From the NCBI GenBank assembly GCA_039602395.1, contig JBCNJP010000019.1:9309542-9373541 (forward strand): 64,000 nucleotides of DNA, written 5' to 3'. Made by a program: the position numbers and the translations under genes. The notes under the pieces are model-generated. The model was given only the letters and a program-made list of their open reading frames with translations, had not been told where the DNA came from and searched no databases. Source of the stretch: Deinandra increscens subsp. villosa (lineage: Eukaryota > Streptophyta > Magnoliopsida > Asterales > Asteraceae). Shown here piece after piece: positions 1-10,732 of this stretch; within the stretch, counting starts at the first letter, position 1, and each line of letters opens with the position of its first letter.

Positions 1-417
1 TTGAACCTACTATTTCAGTCGTAAAAGTTGAAAATAAAATCTTTTTAATTGGACGGCAAATTAATTGCCCGATCATCCAGGGTTAACCTCAATGGCTGAT
101 TGGTATCCACACTCAGAAGTTCCGAGGGAATATACATACATACATTCACGGGTGCTTGAGGGATCAAAACCCCAATCTCCAGTCCTCAGACAAAAACTAC
201 CTCCACTTAAGGCCGGATGGCTCAGGTTTTAAACTCGTGATCTTTCGATCAATGAGTCATCCATCACACCCAGATACCACTTGGACAATGTCTAGTAGCA
301 GTTGAAAATAAATGGTAATATAAAGACAAATCTCTATAAAACTATTAATAATTAATAAATAACAATTAAAATAAATTAACTATAATTTATTAATCTCTAT
401 AATTTATTAATCTTAAA
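1..417. other. No gene seen; repeat-like left edge
   Basis: No coding region is supported here. Positions 60-300 look like dispersed repeat sequence. On the minus strand, about 200-245 resembles a degenerate tRNA-type internal promoter (a weak B box near 225), so an old SINE is possible, but the match is poor. Positions 300-417 are AT-rich filler next to a MITE. Confidence 0.3.
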
Positions 418-756
418 TACGACATTAATTTTTTTTTTTAAATTACACCATAAAATGAGTTTTTTTACCTTTAAAATGGGTACAGTGTTATTGTTGTTAT
501 ATATAACATAAAAAAAATTATTTTTTCGATTATATCAAAATGTTCAGATCGTTATGTCATATTGTGTCAAAATGTTCAGATCATTGTGTTATAATGTTCA
601 GATCATTGTGTTATAATGTTCAGATCATTGTGTCATATTGTGTCAAAATCGAAAGAATAATTTTTTGTTTTGTTTTATATATAACAACACTATACGCGTT
701 TTAAAGATAAAAAACGCTCGTTTTTATGATGTAATTTTTAAAAAAATAATATCGTA
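418..756. mobile_element. MITE with about 110-bp terminal inverted repeats
   Basis: The left arm (from TACGACATTA at 418) and the reverse complement of the right arm (ending in TAATATCGTA at 756) match over about 110 bp with scattered differences. Shared landmarks in order are an oligo-T tract, ATTACAYCATAAAA, CCTTTAAAA/TCTTTAAAA, TATATATAA and TTTCGAT. The element is non-coding and 339 bp long. The loop holds a short tandem array, annotated separately. I could not find a convincing target-site duplication, so the superfamily is open; long arms of this kind suggest a MULE-type MITE. Confidence 0.7.
541..645 (+). repeat. 22-bp tandem repeat inside the MITE
   Basis: Four consecutive copies of a unit beginning AATGTTCAGATC are visible. 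The two inner copies are 22 bp; the outer copies are longer variants that end in a GTCATATTGTGTCA tail. The array fills the loop between the inverted arms. Confidence 0.75.
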
Positions 757-1422
757 TGTAAAAGTTATGAATTTTTAAAAATATAAGAGAACTTAAATAA
801 AAGTCAACAAAGATAACTAATACCAAAATGTCCCTCATTTCTTTTTTATTAGATTAAGATTTAATGACTAAGATTTCTTCTTATCCTTCTTACCTAAATC
901 AAACTTCTTATTTCAACCCCTCTCTAATTTAGATTTTTTTTATCTATTTTATAGTTACAACTTTAAATTTGACTATATATGTCAGCATCCTTTGTTGATT
1001 TCATCGTACATGTTTTAAAAAAATATACATATATTTCTTTAAATATCCTTTCAAGGAGCTACAACATGTAAAGTTTCTTTTCGCTTTTGTCTTTTAGTAA
1101 TTTGATTTTTTAATAACTACTTATATATATTTTGATATTTTAATGTACAAAACTTAACCACTAATTGGAAGATGCATATTATTATAATATGGTATAACTG
1201 ACAAAAAAAGTAACTTAATTAATGAGAAACAAATAATAAATTATAAACAAATATTTTTGTTATACATGTAGTTGATGCTGTCTTTATCAAATACTTTTTA
1301 CAGTTTGCTCCACATCCTTTCGTTACTTAATACTTTTCCCAAAAAGTAAAAATGAAGTGAAAATTGAAGTCTGTGTGTTTTACTGTTTGTTTTACGGTGT
1401 GACACAACATAAGTTTTAATTT
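757..1422. other. AT-rich flank downstream of the ERF gene
   Basis: No gene was seen. The part nearest 1422 must contain the 3' untranslated region and polyadenylation region of the minus-strand ERF gene. No recognisable repeat ends were found. Confidence 0.4.
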
Positions 1423-2118
1423 TCACCAACTAAAACTACTACTGCTGCTACAACTCTCAGAGAACCCTAATAGCTCTTCCAAATACTCCCTACCCAAATC
1501 CTCCAAAACCACAACATTTTCAACCTTAACCTCCTTCTCTTTCTGCTCCTTCTTCTTTTTCATGATCAGTGATTTCCTCTTAATGGTGTGTTTCCTCTTT
1601 AGCGCCAAAACAGGGGAGCTCCCTTCCTCGTACTTATAATCCATCTTCCTTAAAGATTCATACACTTCATCCGCCGAGAAGTTAAGCACGGCCGCCGAAC
1701 CGCGGATAGCGAACGCGGCCTGATCGTACGCCAGGGCCGCCTCTTCCGCGGTGTCAAACGTCCCCAACCAGACTCTCACACCGTTTCGCGTGGAGTCTCG
1801 TATCTCCGCCGCAAACTTCCCCCACGGCCGCCTCCGAACTCCTCTGTAGCTGCACTCTTTTTCGGGCTGATCGAAACACTCTTCTTCTTGTTCTTCTTGA
1901 AATTCTTGTTGTTGGTCAATGTGGGTGGTTGAATATGATACATCTGTGTTGGCGTTAATGACGCCAAACAGAAGCATCTCCTGGGAGTCATTTTCGTTAA
2001 AAGGGAGGAGGTCGAAGTGTTGGTTGGTCTGTAAATCGTTGTAAAATGGATCAGAATTAGAAGAGTAGTCTGACGAAGTTGCCGGTGACCAGTGGTGGAA
2101 AAAGGAAGGGGGATCCAT
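1423..2118 (-). CDS. ERF1: ERF1-like AP2/ERF transcription factor (group IX, EDLL activator)
   Basis: This is an intronless nuclear DNA-binding protein of 231 residues. It carries one AP2/ERF domain (residues about 90-147: YRGVRRRPWGKFAAEIRDS, then WLGTFDTAEEAALAYDQAA) with the Ala and Asp of the ERF rather than DREB type, so GCC-box targets are expected. An acidic LPFNENDSQEM block lies N-terminal, as in ERF1. A Lys/Arg-rich stretch (about 174-190) is a likely nuclear signal. The C-terminal LEDLGREYLEELL is an EDLL activation motif. Known relatives act in ethylene/jasmonate defence signalling. The open frame extends 23 codons upstream to 2187. I chose the ATG at 2118-2116 because MDPP matches family N-termini, and because the TATA box at 2218-2224 would put transcription start about at 2187-2190, leaving almost no leader for the longer form. 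The frame is intact. The exact paralogue is uncertain. Confidence 0.92.
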   Translation of the reverse strand: MDPPSFFHHWSPATSSDYSSNSDPFYNDLQTNQHFDLLPFNENDSQEMLLFGVINANTDVSYSTTHIDQQQEFQEEQEEECFDQPEKECSYRGVRRRPWGKFAAEIRDSTRNGVRVWLGTFDTAEEAALAYDQAAFAIRGSAAVLNFSADEVYESLRKMDYKYEEGSSPVLALKRKHTIKRKSLIMKKKKEQKEKEVKVENVVVLEDLGREYLEELLGFSESCSSSSSFSW

Positions 2119-2217
2119 GCTGGATTTTTTTAGGATTCTGTTTCTGTTTTTGTCTAATTTAAAAAGGGTGGTTACTTTGGTTTGCAATTTGGGAAATTTA
2201 ATCTAGTACGGGGGTGT

Positions 2218-2224
2218 CTTTATA
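2218..2224 (-). promoter_or_regulatory. TATA box of the ERF gene
   Basis: The minus strand reads ACTATAAAGAC here, about 100 bp upstream of the chosen ATG. That spacing predicts a leader of about 70 nt and supports the downstream start codon. Confidence 0.65.
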
Positions 2225-2319
2225 GTACAGGTGGTGCATGAACGGGGTGAAATTATATTATATGGATCCGGGCCGGGTTAAAGGGAGTAGGGTAATGAAA
2301 CTGTTTTTTGTTTGGACTT

Positions 2320-2326
2320 GGCGGCT
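2320..2326 (-). promoter_or_regulatory. GCC box (AGCCGCC) in the ERF promoter
   Basis: The minus strand, which is the sense strand of the ERF gene, reads AGCCGCC, the consensus target of ERF proteins. It lies about 100 bp upstream of the TATA box. Auto- or cross-regulation by ERFs is an inference from this site. Confidence 0.55.
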
Positions 2327-2455
2327 GGTCAGAAGACTGAATAGTACTCACTGGTGCTCACGTTAGCATCTCCTAAAAGAATATATTCAAGCGTAGTAGA
2401 AAAAGGAAAAAAACAGAAGAGTACTACTTAAAATAGAGGCTGCACTCCCATATCA

Positions 2456-3850
2456 CTTGGGGTCTTTTGTTTTTTTAAAAAAACCTCTTAATTATCTCTT
2501 ATATCTAATTCGGTCAGAGCTTTTTAAATAAATAGGTGTTTGTTTTTTACATGTTATTTAGAGGAAGAATGTCTTAATCACTTCTAATCCAATAAAACAT
2601 AAAATAGCCTCTTAATAGAAAAAAAAAACACGGTCAGATGTTTGGAGACTTCTCTTCCCTTCCCTACCCTCTCGTTCTAACCCTAATCACAACAGCAGGA
2701 GCCAGCAGCGCTTCTCCCTCTCGATCTCTCACGCTCCACTCAAGCATTCAGATCCATCTTTGGTTCCTCCTCATCGCAGCGGCTCCTGGATCTCTCCCCT
2801 TCCCTCTCGTTCTAAACCCTAATCGCAACAGCAGCAGTGCAGCAGCGTCTCTTCCTCATCTCTGGTTCGTCCTCAATGTTTCTCTTGTTTGATTTTCTGT
2901 AATATATCAATCTTCTATATGATGATTTTGTCTCCCTGTTTGATGAATTGCCCAAGAGAAATAATATATGGTGTATATGATGATTGAATGGTTTCCTTAA
3001 TTATTCATTCTTTGATGATCCCCTGAGATGTAATCATGAGCATGTGAATATATAATCATGAACTACATCATGGGTCTTTAACTAATTCAACCATCAATCA
3101 TAATGAATTTGAGTTGTTGTAGTATTTGCCTCTGGAGCTTGTGTGTGCTTTAATTCTTTCACAATATAATTGAGATCCGAATGATGTTTTCATGGTTGAT
3201 TGATGCTCAGTTGATGTTGGTAATTAAGCTATGGCATGACAAATTTTTATTGGCAATAATGTGGTGGTTTAATGTGCTAAATTGTGGCTACAAATGTTCT
3301 TATAGTATGTTAAATTTGCTAATGCAAATTGCTATGCAAATCAAAGGATGGGATCAGGTCGGTTGTAGGATGAGGTACCTTGGAGTATCATGAAGATTAC
3401 TAAACTGTGTAGGGTGATGGTTCAAAGGATCATACATGGTTCTAAAGGATGGGATCTCTTGAAGATTACTAAACTGTGTAGGCTTATGCTTGTTCTTTCG
3501 TATGTTTTTATGTTCTAATTTTTCAGAACTATTTGTATGGCTCCTAGCGTCTCGCTAGGTTTTTTTTAATGATCATTGGCTGTTAAAAAAATACATGTAT
3601 TGAGGATTTTGATGTTTAGAAATTGATTTTGAAAGGTTCCGTATTTCATGTTAAGACGAGTTTATTTTTAAATTAACTGTGTAAGTTTAACATATAGATG
3701 AAACATATGTTTATTAATATTCAGATGATTTACAAAAAACAAACAGCTTTAATTATTCAGATTTCAGACATTTGAACCACATCTTAACATTCAGAAGTGG
3801 TATTCAGATTAAGACATAAATCTCTTACAAAAAACAAACGGGTCCTTAGT
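2456..3850. mobile_element. Possible non-autonomous DNA element carrying leader-like sequence
   Basis: The left end (TTGGGGTCTTTTGTTTTT) and the reverse complement of the right end (AAGGACCCGTTTGTTTTTTG) resemble each other. Both sides repeat TGTTTGTTTTTTAC and ATGTCTTAATC motifs subterminally. No matching target duplication was found. The inside (2635-2890) is a CT-rich, 5'-leader-like segment in which a block containing CTCTCGTTCTAACCCTAATC occurs twice (near 2670 and 2805), followed by intron-like T-rich DNA. This looks like a captured gene start, but the source is not recognised. Confidence 0.3.
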
Positions 3851-4989
3851 AAAAATCATACGAAAAATGACTATTCAACAAAGTAGCAAACCGATGATGA
3901 AAAATTGGGAGGTTTATTTTTAAAAGTACTTAATTAAACGGAACACCATCTCATTAACTACAATATGGCTGTATCTTAAATTAGGGAGAAACCCTCTCAT
4001 TAACTACTAAATGATTGTATGCAAGTCTATATGTAACGGTTATTCTGTACTTTTTAACCCAATATTTTTTTATGTCACTTCAACGACAATATCACATTTT
4101 ATTTTTGTATTTTATTCCTCTGATATAAATAAAAGAGAAAATGAGAGAGGGAAAAAAAGGGAAAAGAGAAGCCAAAAGGAAGTGGAGAAGCCAAAAGAAA
4201 GTGGAGAGAGAGAAGAGTGAGCAAAATGGAATGAGGTTGTGTGGCGATCGAGCATTGCGGTAGACTTTAAAGTGTGGCTTTGGTGTGTGCATGTGTGTGT
4301 CGGTGGGTGGGTGGGGGGGGGGGGGGTGTTGCGTAAGGGTGGAAGAGGTGGTGGTGAAAGGCTTTTAAGCCTGAACGAATAAGCCTGTGTCATCTCATGT
4401 GGATAACTCTTCTTGGATATGATCTTGATTTCCCGATGAATCGACTGCGATGATTTTCTGGATTCAAGAAATCGTAATACACAAATACGCGTATATACAT
4501 ACATCTGATGTTCGACATCGACTTTTAGGTTTATATACATCCATCCTGACAGTTTCTAACTTCTAACTTGACACTAATTACAACCCCTAAACTAAATATA
4601 TAATGACATACTAATTAAACCTTGACTTTAGATAATTACAACACTGGCCCATTACTTTAACGTGCGAAAGTGAACGTGATTAATACCATAGAATGAATGG
4701 GGTAGTTGCAAAAAAAACTTGTAGAATGCCTTTCTTTAAATAATTCAAAAAGAAAACTAAATTCAACAAAACTAAATTAAATAATTTAAACACATATCTA
4801 AATTAAACATAACAAAAAATAAAAATAATAAACCTAATAATTAAAAAAATAATAATAATAATAATCCTAAAAATCGCATTCTATCCGTTTTTTTATGTAG
4901 CTATTTTCCGTTTGCTTCAAGAAAAATTGGCAAGAGCTGAGGCGAAATGTTGTTGTGCGGTTACATAAAATTTTGGGTGTCACGGACTA
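3851..4989. other. Non-coding stretch with a purine tract and a 14-nt poly-G run
   Basis: No gene was seen. Positions 4127-4218 are an almost pure A/G tract with an imperfect 21-bp duplication (AGAAGCCAAAAGGAAGTGG and a near copy). A G run of 14 sits at 4313-4326 after a GT/GGTG-rich stretch. Proline- or lysine-rich reading frames across this area are by-products of base composition. 4560-4870 is AT-rich. Confidence 0.5.
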
Positions 4990-5681
4990 GTTGCTCTTGT
5001 CCCATGGGCTCTCGTTGTGCATCCATCGTGGGCTTGACTTGAAGCTTTATTTTCAGCATTTTGTTTTGGGATCAACCTCTTTTCTTCCCCTTTTTCCCCT
5101 CTTCGCTTAATAATCCGTCATGATTTCCATCATGTTTTTTGATTCTTTGCTAGATGAATCGGTCGATTTCTTAGGTCCTTTACTTGGTGGCCGTATCAGA
5201 GTCAAGTCCTCGTTCTAGACGGGGAGATGGCTCGGAAAATGGCTCATACTTAATTCATTTCAGCCTGTGTATTGGCCTGCCTCTGAAGTATTTGATCTTT
5301 TCTCTGAGTGTTCAATCTTACCAACCTTACTAGGAATAGCTTGACATTTTAGATGATCCTATGTAACCTTGCACGCTTCTATTTGAGAAAAATATTTCTT
5401 TTCGTAGTGTTTTTTATACTCTTTAGCGAGTGCTCAATTACAAACAATAAATAATAACTTTAACTAAAAATAAATACTAACAAATAATAAATATTTAATG
5501 CTTACTTACAAATAATAAGTAATAACTTTAACTGAAACTAAATACTAAAAAATAATAAAGAGTGCATTGAAGTTGTTGATCTTCGTATGCATTTTGCTTC
5601 ATTTTGAGTTAAGTTGATGAAAGTTTTATCCATTAACTATATATACCAATCAGCTCGTTAGTGTTGAAGTATTAAAGCCAA

Positions 5682-5738
<57 letters not shown>

Positions 5739-6298
5739 CGGACTTTTGTTGATTCCCGACAACTTTATCTTCGGATATATGAACATAAGGCTTTGTCAAT
5801 GCAATTTCTTGGCCAACATCCCAAAGTGCACGAGCGGTCTGATTATGGAATTCACCTATCATTTGTTGTTGAAGCTATTGTGCTTCCTTTTATCCGTTTT
5901 CTTCTTCTTGCTCTCCCTCCTCTTTTTCTTCCTCCACATGTTCACATCCTTGTCATCGGAATCATTTATGAGACGTTCTGGCTCTCAAAATTATTGATTT
6001 TGGTATATCGAATTGCAGTAGTTATGTGATGAGTGGAATGAGTTTTGGCTAGGTTTGGGTAGTACAAATTGGCTTGATTCAATTTGAACTGTCAAGTTTT
6101 GATCAACACAAATTTGGGGATAGTAAGATTATTGATATTGAAAACCTTTTAGTGGACTAGGTTGTTGATAGTAAAAAAGCGGTGGACTCGGTGGTGAAGA
6201 TGGACTAGGTTGTTGATAGCGAAAAAGTTGTGCTTCCCTCGCTCATACTTCGGGTCTACATTTTTGGACGTACGAGATAGTTTTTTTGTTAGGTCCAT
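4990..6298 (-). pseudogene. Decayed PIF/Harbinger-type Myb/SANT accessory gene (ORF1)
   Basis: A promoter-like TATA box (6375-6382) is followed on the minus strand by an ATG at 6298 (MDLTKKLSRTSKNVDPKYER). Further down lies a recognisable Myb/SANT-type piece: ALWDVGQEIALTKPYVHIS and then EDKVVGNQQKSD (about 5855-5740). Later come EKRSNTSEAGQ (about 5285) and RPPSKGPKKSTDSSSKES (about 5200-5145). This order matches the plant family often annotated 'glutathione S-transferase T3-like', a Harbinger ORF1-type protein that in known elements helps the transposase bind DNA. Stops and frameshifts break the frame throughout. An AAT microsatellite (5682-5738) replaces the rest of the Myb domain, and an AT-rich block separates it from the later motifs. 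No linked transposase was found. Confidence 0.55.
5682..5738 (+). repeat. (AAT)n microsatellite
   Basis: About 19 AAT units with one interruption near 5716. It sits inside the decayed Myb-like gene, at the point where the domain breaks off. Confidence 0.95.
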
Positions 6299-6374
6299 TA
6301 TTAGGTTTGTAGAGAATGTGTAGTAGAGAGGTATAGAGAAGAGAAGGTGTGAGTTTATTGGGTTTGAAATGTAG

Positions 6375-6382
6375 TATTTATA
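6375..6382 (-). promoter_or_regulatory. TATA box of the decayed Harbinger accessory gene
   Basis: The minus strand reads CCCCTATAAATACTAC, about 80 bp upstream of the ATG at 6298, followed by a CT-rich leader typical of plant genes. Confidence 0.5.
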
Positions 6383-6460
6383 GGGGTTAAAATTAATTGA
6401 GAAATTGTTTTTTTTATTAATTTGACCATTGCCAATGGTAAAAAAAAATAAAGATACCAT

Positions 6461-7345
6461 CGGCTAGCAATGGCTAGTAGACTCTGGAAGAAGAACCATG
6501 TTGGGATTCTGAGACCGAGATTTGGATAGATGAGATCGTTTAAACTACAAACAAAGAAGTCGAAGTATTTGCCAAGGGGGGGCGCAAATGACTAAACATG
6601 CCAGTTACTATTTTACCGTCCCACAACATGGTGAAGACCATGACGACTCGAGACATTGACTAACCGAAGACTTGGCACTAGTGACTTTATTATTTATTGT
6701 TGTATTATTTATGTCACTAGTTTAGTATATACTATTATGCCACTCGGTAGTCAAAAGTTCTATATATTATCCCATTAGGAGTGTATGAGTGATACATAGA
6801 GTCCCAAGTCATGGTTCTTTGAAGATTGTGAGGGTGCATGAACACTTGATCATGAACCTAGAATATGAGAGAGGTAGGTAAATGTAATCATTCGGTTATA
6901 TTTGTTTCTCTGTCGTCATCTTGTCCACTACATATCTATCTAGTTTTCCTCATCATCATCACATGCATGTCACACACTATCGATGTTTATATCTGGGTAT
7001 ATATTTGTTCTACAAAACGAGTGCACAAAGTCTCGATCTGCTTGCGCACCACGACCGAGTTTAGCTTAGCCCAACGACCTCGGTTTCTTCAAACCGAAGG
7101 GTGGAAGTCGCTTGGCCGTCGGTGGTAACCAGGAAAGAAGAAGAAGCCAAATGCTATTCCCGTGGTCCACTACAGTACCCCTCAGCATCACCACACACTG
7201 TGATGAGACCATTACGATTGGCCTAAGCTATGAGTTCTTTCTTGCAACTCTAAAAAAATCGAATGTTCAATGTGTTTGTGAACGTACGACCGCCCGAAGA
7301 TAGGGATCTGATAAAGGTGGTGTGAAAATAGATGACATCTTAAAC
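6461..7345. other. No recognised gene
   Basis: Low-complexity and unique-looking sequence. 6865-7303 has overlapping short open frames on the plus strand without recognisable domains. The composition (6660-6790) is reminiscent of an old LTR, but I found no partner copy or TG/CA ends to support that. Confidence 0.35.
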
Positions 7346-8215
7346 ACTTAGGGTTGTAAACGAACTGGGCGTTTAGCTAATTATTGTTTATGAGTTATTC
7401 GACAGGAAGTTCGTTGCGTCCCTTCGTTTATTGAATGAACAAACATGAAAAGGATATTTTGTTAGTTTAGTTAAATGAATGAACATGAAGAGATGCTACG
7501 TTTGTTCATTTGTGTTCGTGAACGTTTGATAATATGGTCGTTATGTTTGTAAGTCTATATTCGCTTCTGTTCGTTTGTTTATATTCATTCATTATATGTT
7601 TATATATATAAATATATATGTAGGGTTAGGTTCCTTTAAAAACCAATTGGTTTTGAGAACTTTTGAGAAATATTATAACCACTAATTTTCCCGGGGGGGG
7701 GGGGGGGGGCACTAAAATTTATGGGGGAATTTCCTTATATATAAATGGTGGTTCAGAATAGTTCTCAAAACCATTTGGTTCTCAAAGATCATACCCCTAT
7801 ATATGTATATATATATATATTTATTTAATAGTAAGTTCTCTACGTAACATTCAAATCAGAAGACTATAGTCGTTTAAGCTTATTAGTTATAATATTATGT
7901 CTAAGTGTTTAAGTATGTATTAATGTGTCTAATGTTTGAGATTATGAATGTTGATTCTTATTCTTTGAAATAATATATATTCATTTGTATTCGTGAACCG
8001 ATTTTGAATAATTTATATTGCTGAATAAACGAAAACAAATAGGAATTTTGTTTATTATGTGTTCATTAAACGTTCACAAACACATTCAACTCCTTAATGA
8101 AAGGAGGCTAACATAATTTTCATTTGTTACATGTTTATGAAATGTATACAAATGCGTTCAACATGTAATAAATAAACATGAAAATGATTTCGTTCAGTTT
8201 AGTTCGTTAATTTAC
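7346..8215. mobile_element. GTTCGT-rich non-autonomous element, probably hAT-like
   Basis: The segment opens with AGGGTTGTAAACGAACTGGG and closes with a GTTCGTTAATTTACGAGGCT stretch. Between them are many copies of GTTCGTTT, GAACATGAA and GTTCATTTG, in one orientation at the left and mostly inverted at the right. This composition is typical of dispersed elements starting GGGNTGTAAACGA. The ends are imperfect and no target duplication was resolved. It is interrupted by the MITE at 7621-7799. Confidence 0.4.
7621..7799. mobile_element. 179-bp inverted-repeat MITE nested in the GTTCGT-rich element
   Basis: The ends start TAGGGTTAGGTTC and, on the reverse complement, TAGGGGTATGATC. Both are followed by a shared GGTTTTGAGAACT block, giving arms of about 45 bp. 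TATATG flanks both sides (7615-7620 and 7800-7805) and may be a 6-bp target duplication, although the surroundings are TA-rich. A 17-nt poly-G run (7693-7709) lies in the loop. Confidence 0.6.
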
Positions 8216-8849
8216 GAGGCTACTTAAAATATATCTTTCATATTGTCTGTCTTTGGCGGCGAGACATGCGGACCTATTTGTATTAGCCGCTGTTATTCTC
8301 ACGTTTTAAATATGTTGCATCTATATATGTGTCTATATACACATAATATTCTGTGTAAACGTCTGTGTGTTTTTCACTTTCGGATATTGTGGAGCGATAA
8401 GGGCTCAAATAGGCCAACTTGTTTATTGACAGGTTTAGTGATTGGGATTGATGTATCCATATATATATATAATGCTGACTTTCAAACTTCGATTTCTAAA
8501 TTTTGAAGAGTGGACCTTGTAATAGTGTTTCCAGTAAATATTAGTACATGTGGAGCCAGACCTCAGTTAAGCACCACTAGTTTTTCATTATTTTATTCAT
8601 GATAATAATTGATCAATTATTAAAGCAATTAAAAGAGATTTATAGATTAAATACAATTTATAATTTAAAAAGTATACATTACAACTTTTAAAGTAAGCAT
8701 ATGTGACATATTCGTGTTTGTTATTTAACTTTGATCGAACATAAACCTGAATGTTTCCGTGTTTGTTCATTTAACTTTATGCTTCATTGTGAAATTAATC
8801 GATGTGGTTGTCCAAAACTTTTGAGATAACCTTATAAATACATCCTATT
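8216..8849. other. No gene; contains one copy of a dispersed segment
   Basis: Apart from the duplicated segment at 8301-8530, this is AT-rich filler with no supported coding region. Confidence 0.4.
8301..8530 (+). repeat. Dispersed segment, copy 1 (partner 11930-12148)
   Basis: It shares in order with 11930-12148: CACGTTTTAAATATG, GTGTCTATATAC, TTTTTCACTTTC, AGATATTGTGGAG-like, CTCAAATARGCCAACTTG, ACAGGTTT.GTGAT, AATGCTGA.TTTCAAACTT and GATTTCT. Differences and small gaps are scattered. No coding potential was seen. Confidence 0.75.
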
Positions 8850-9446
8850 AAACTTATGGGCGGAAGTCGTTTAGTGCAATAGGGTCTCTAATTTTAGGAG
8901 TCGGTGTTATGAAGGATGAGTTACATTTCGAACTGATCTTGTCTGGCGGATGGAATCGATTCAAAATCTCCTAAAAGTAATTATGTTCGAAAAGATCTCA
9001 ATGGTTTTTGATGAACCTGAAATTAAAAGGGAACATCGGGGACCCATAGTCTTATTAGAGCCATAGTCGCATACGCTTCCTTGACTTCTGAAGTCAAAAA
9101 GGATGAATTAAGCTAGATGTCTGATCTGGATTAAGTTTTTTAAACTGTCTGACATGAAAAGCGGACGTGATTGGAGGTTTTCAGAGAACTTTGTTTGGAA
9201 GAAATCGAACACCATCATCTTGAGTTTCTTTGTCTCCGTGATCCATTCCAAATTATGCATCAGCCCATTGACTCTGCCTTTGGCTGATCTATTATGAACC
9301 CGTGAAAAATACCCGGAATTTTTGTTCACTTCAATGTCCCATTTTATCTTTGACTTTTGTTTAAGGTCTTCTTTTTTTACATTCTCCAATTCCTTTAACC
9401 GTTTATCCATTCCGACCTCGATTTGAGTTAATTTTGTCAAGTCCAT
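8850..9446 (-). pseudogene. LINE (L1-type) reverse-transcriptase fragment
   Basis: The minus strand encodes a region typical of plant LINE ORF2 between the endonuclease and reverse transcriptase: KRLKELENVKKEDLKQKSKI, KWDIEVNKNSGYFSRVHNRS and ITETKKLKMMVFDFFQTKF. After frameshifts come SEVKEAYATMAL, FRFIKNH, DLFEHNYF, ILNRFHPPDK and PKIRDPIALNDFRP. The last pieces correspond to the start of the RT domain (the family reads EVKEAIW..., GPDGFTFEFIK, PKVKDP...DYRPISL). The frame is broken and the catalytic part is missing. Confidence 0.7.
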
Positions 9447-10488
9447 GACTTCTGCCTTTAGTTATAACTAATCAATGTTCTTTTTCAGAGGTTTTCTCTT
9501 CAGCTTATTTGAATCTAATATGTTTAATTATTCCATAGCTTAAGGCTTGATTTGATTATCGACCTATAGAATTGTGTTTTGGGCATCAAAATTCGACATT
9601 GCTTGCAAAATTGTGTCCAAGTACCCCGGTTTATGAGCCAGGAATTAAAGAACCTAAACGGATGGAGGCCAAGTCCCGGCCTACTGTGTTTAAAAGCAAT
9701 GGAGACTATATGGTAAAAAAATCTCTGGGAGAGCTATCAAAGATGCGTCAAGCCACCTTCTTATAACTGCAGAAGAAACAATACAATAATCTATTTTGCT
9801 AAACTTGTCACCACTAGGTAAATTGTATTCTTTCAGACCAAATCTCTAGATGAAATTATTAAAATTATTGGTACTTACCTTGCAAAATTCTGAATTTGTT
9901 ATCTCGTTTGGGTGGCGTACTTCGTTAACATTATCTTTTTTTTAACGGCTAAAATTATCACTTCAGATTTTGGAGGATTTGAACACACAACCTTTTGGTT
10001 AGGGAAGTCATCACTTTTACCACCAAATTCTCGGTTGCTATAAGACGGTTATGGGATCACTAAGCTCACTCTCTTTGACTTCCATTTTATTAATATATCA
10101 ACCTAGCTTTACGTATAAATTACTATATAGTAGCACCACCACATAAATAAATAGTGGTTAGTGGTGGAGATTTGTAATTTGTTAAACTTTTTTTCTTTTC
10201 TGCGACTTCCTTTTTGCAAATATACCACGCCTGTGCATTTCGCCATTTCACAGCAAATTGTTTGCCCAGCGCAGCTTGTTAAATTTTTTTTTAATTTTTT
10301 TTTAAAGGAAGTTCATCCATTCAACCAAAATATAAGCTTGTTAATTAGAGCATTCTTGTATTCCCCTCAAGTCCTCAACTTTATTTTCCGATGAATGCGA
10401 TTTTTTTAATTTCAATTCCTTCTTGGTGTATTAATTTTTGTAACGCTTGCTGAAATGATGGGATGCGATTTGGTATTTTATATAGGAG
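9447..10488. other. No recognised gene
   Basis: A 64-codon plus-strand frame at 9572-9766 has no recognisable domain. The rest is AT-rich with oligo-T runs. No repeat ends were found. Confidence 0.35.
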
Positions 10489-10726
10489 TAATAGCTGTTG
10501 TGACATGTTTTTGTATTCATCTTTTTTTTAATTGAATGTTCAGTATTCTATGTTTTTGCTATCTAGTAGCTTTTATTTAACGCCAAGTTATGTGGGATTT
10601 CATGAAATAATAGCTGTTGTGACATGTTTTTGTATTCATCTTTTTTTTAATTGAATGTTCAGTATTCTATGTTTTTGCTATCTAGTAGCTTTTATTTAAC
10701 GCCAAGTTATGTGGGATTTCATGAAA
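10489..10726 (+). repeat. 119-bp perfect tandem duplication
   Basis: The unit beginning TAATAGCTGTTGTGACATG at 10489 recurs at 10608 and is cut off at 10727. The two copies read the same along their whole length by eye, which implies a recent duplication. Confidence 0.9.
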
Positions 10727-10732
10727 TAATAG

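Noticed and set aside
60..300. tRNA gene or SINE on the minus strand
   Set aside because: The A box is not convincing and the B box is degenerate; noted only as a possibility.
3541..3566. Hairpin CCTAGCG...CGCTAGG followed by a T run as a bacterial-type terminator
   Set aside because: It stands alone in plant intergenic DNA with no gene upstream; a chance hairpin.
4112..4540. Proline-rich minus-strand frame of 142 codons
   Set aside because: It is generated by the purine tract and the poly-G/GGTG stretch; no domain, and no conserved start context.
5650..5750. Tyrosine-run peptide
   Set aside because: Translation of the (AAT)n microsatellite on the minus strand.
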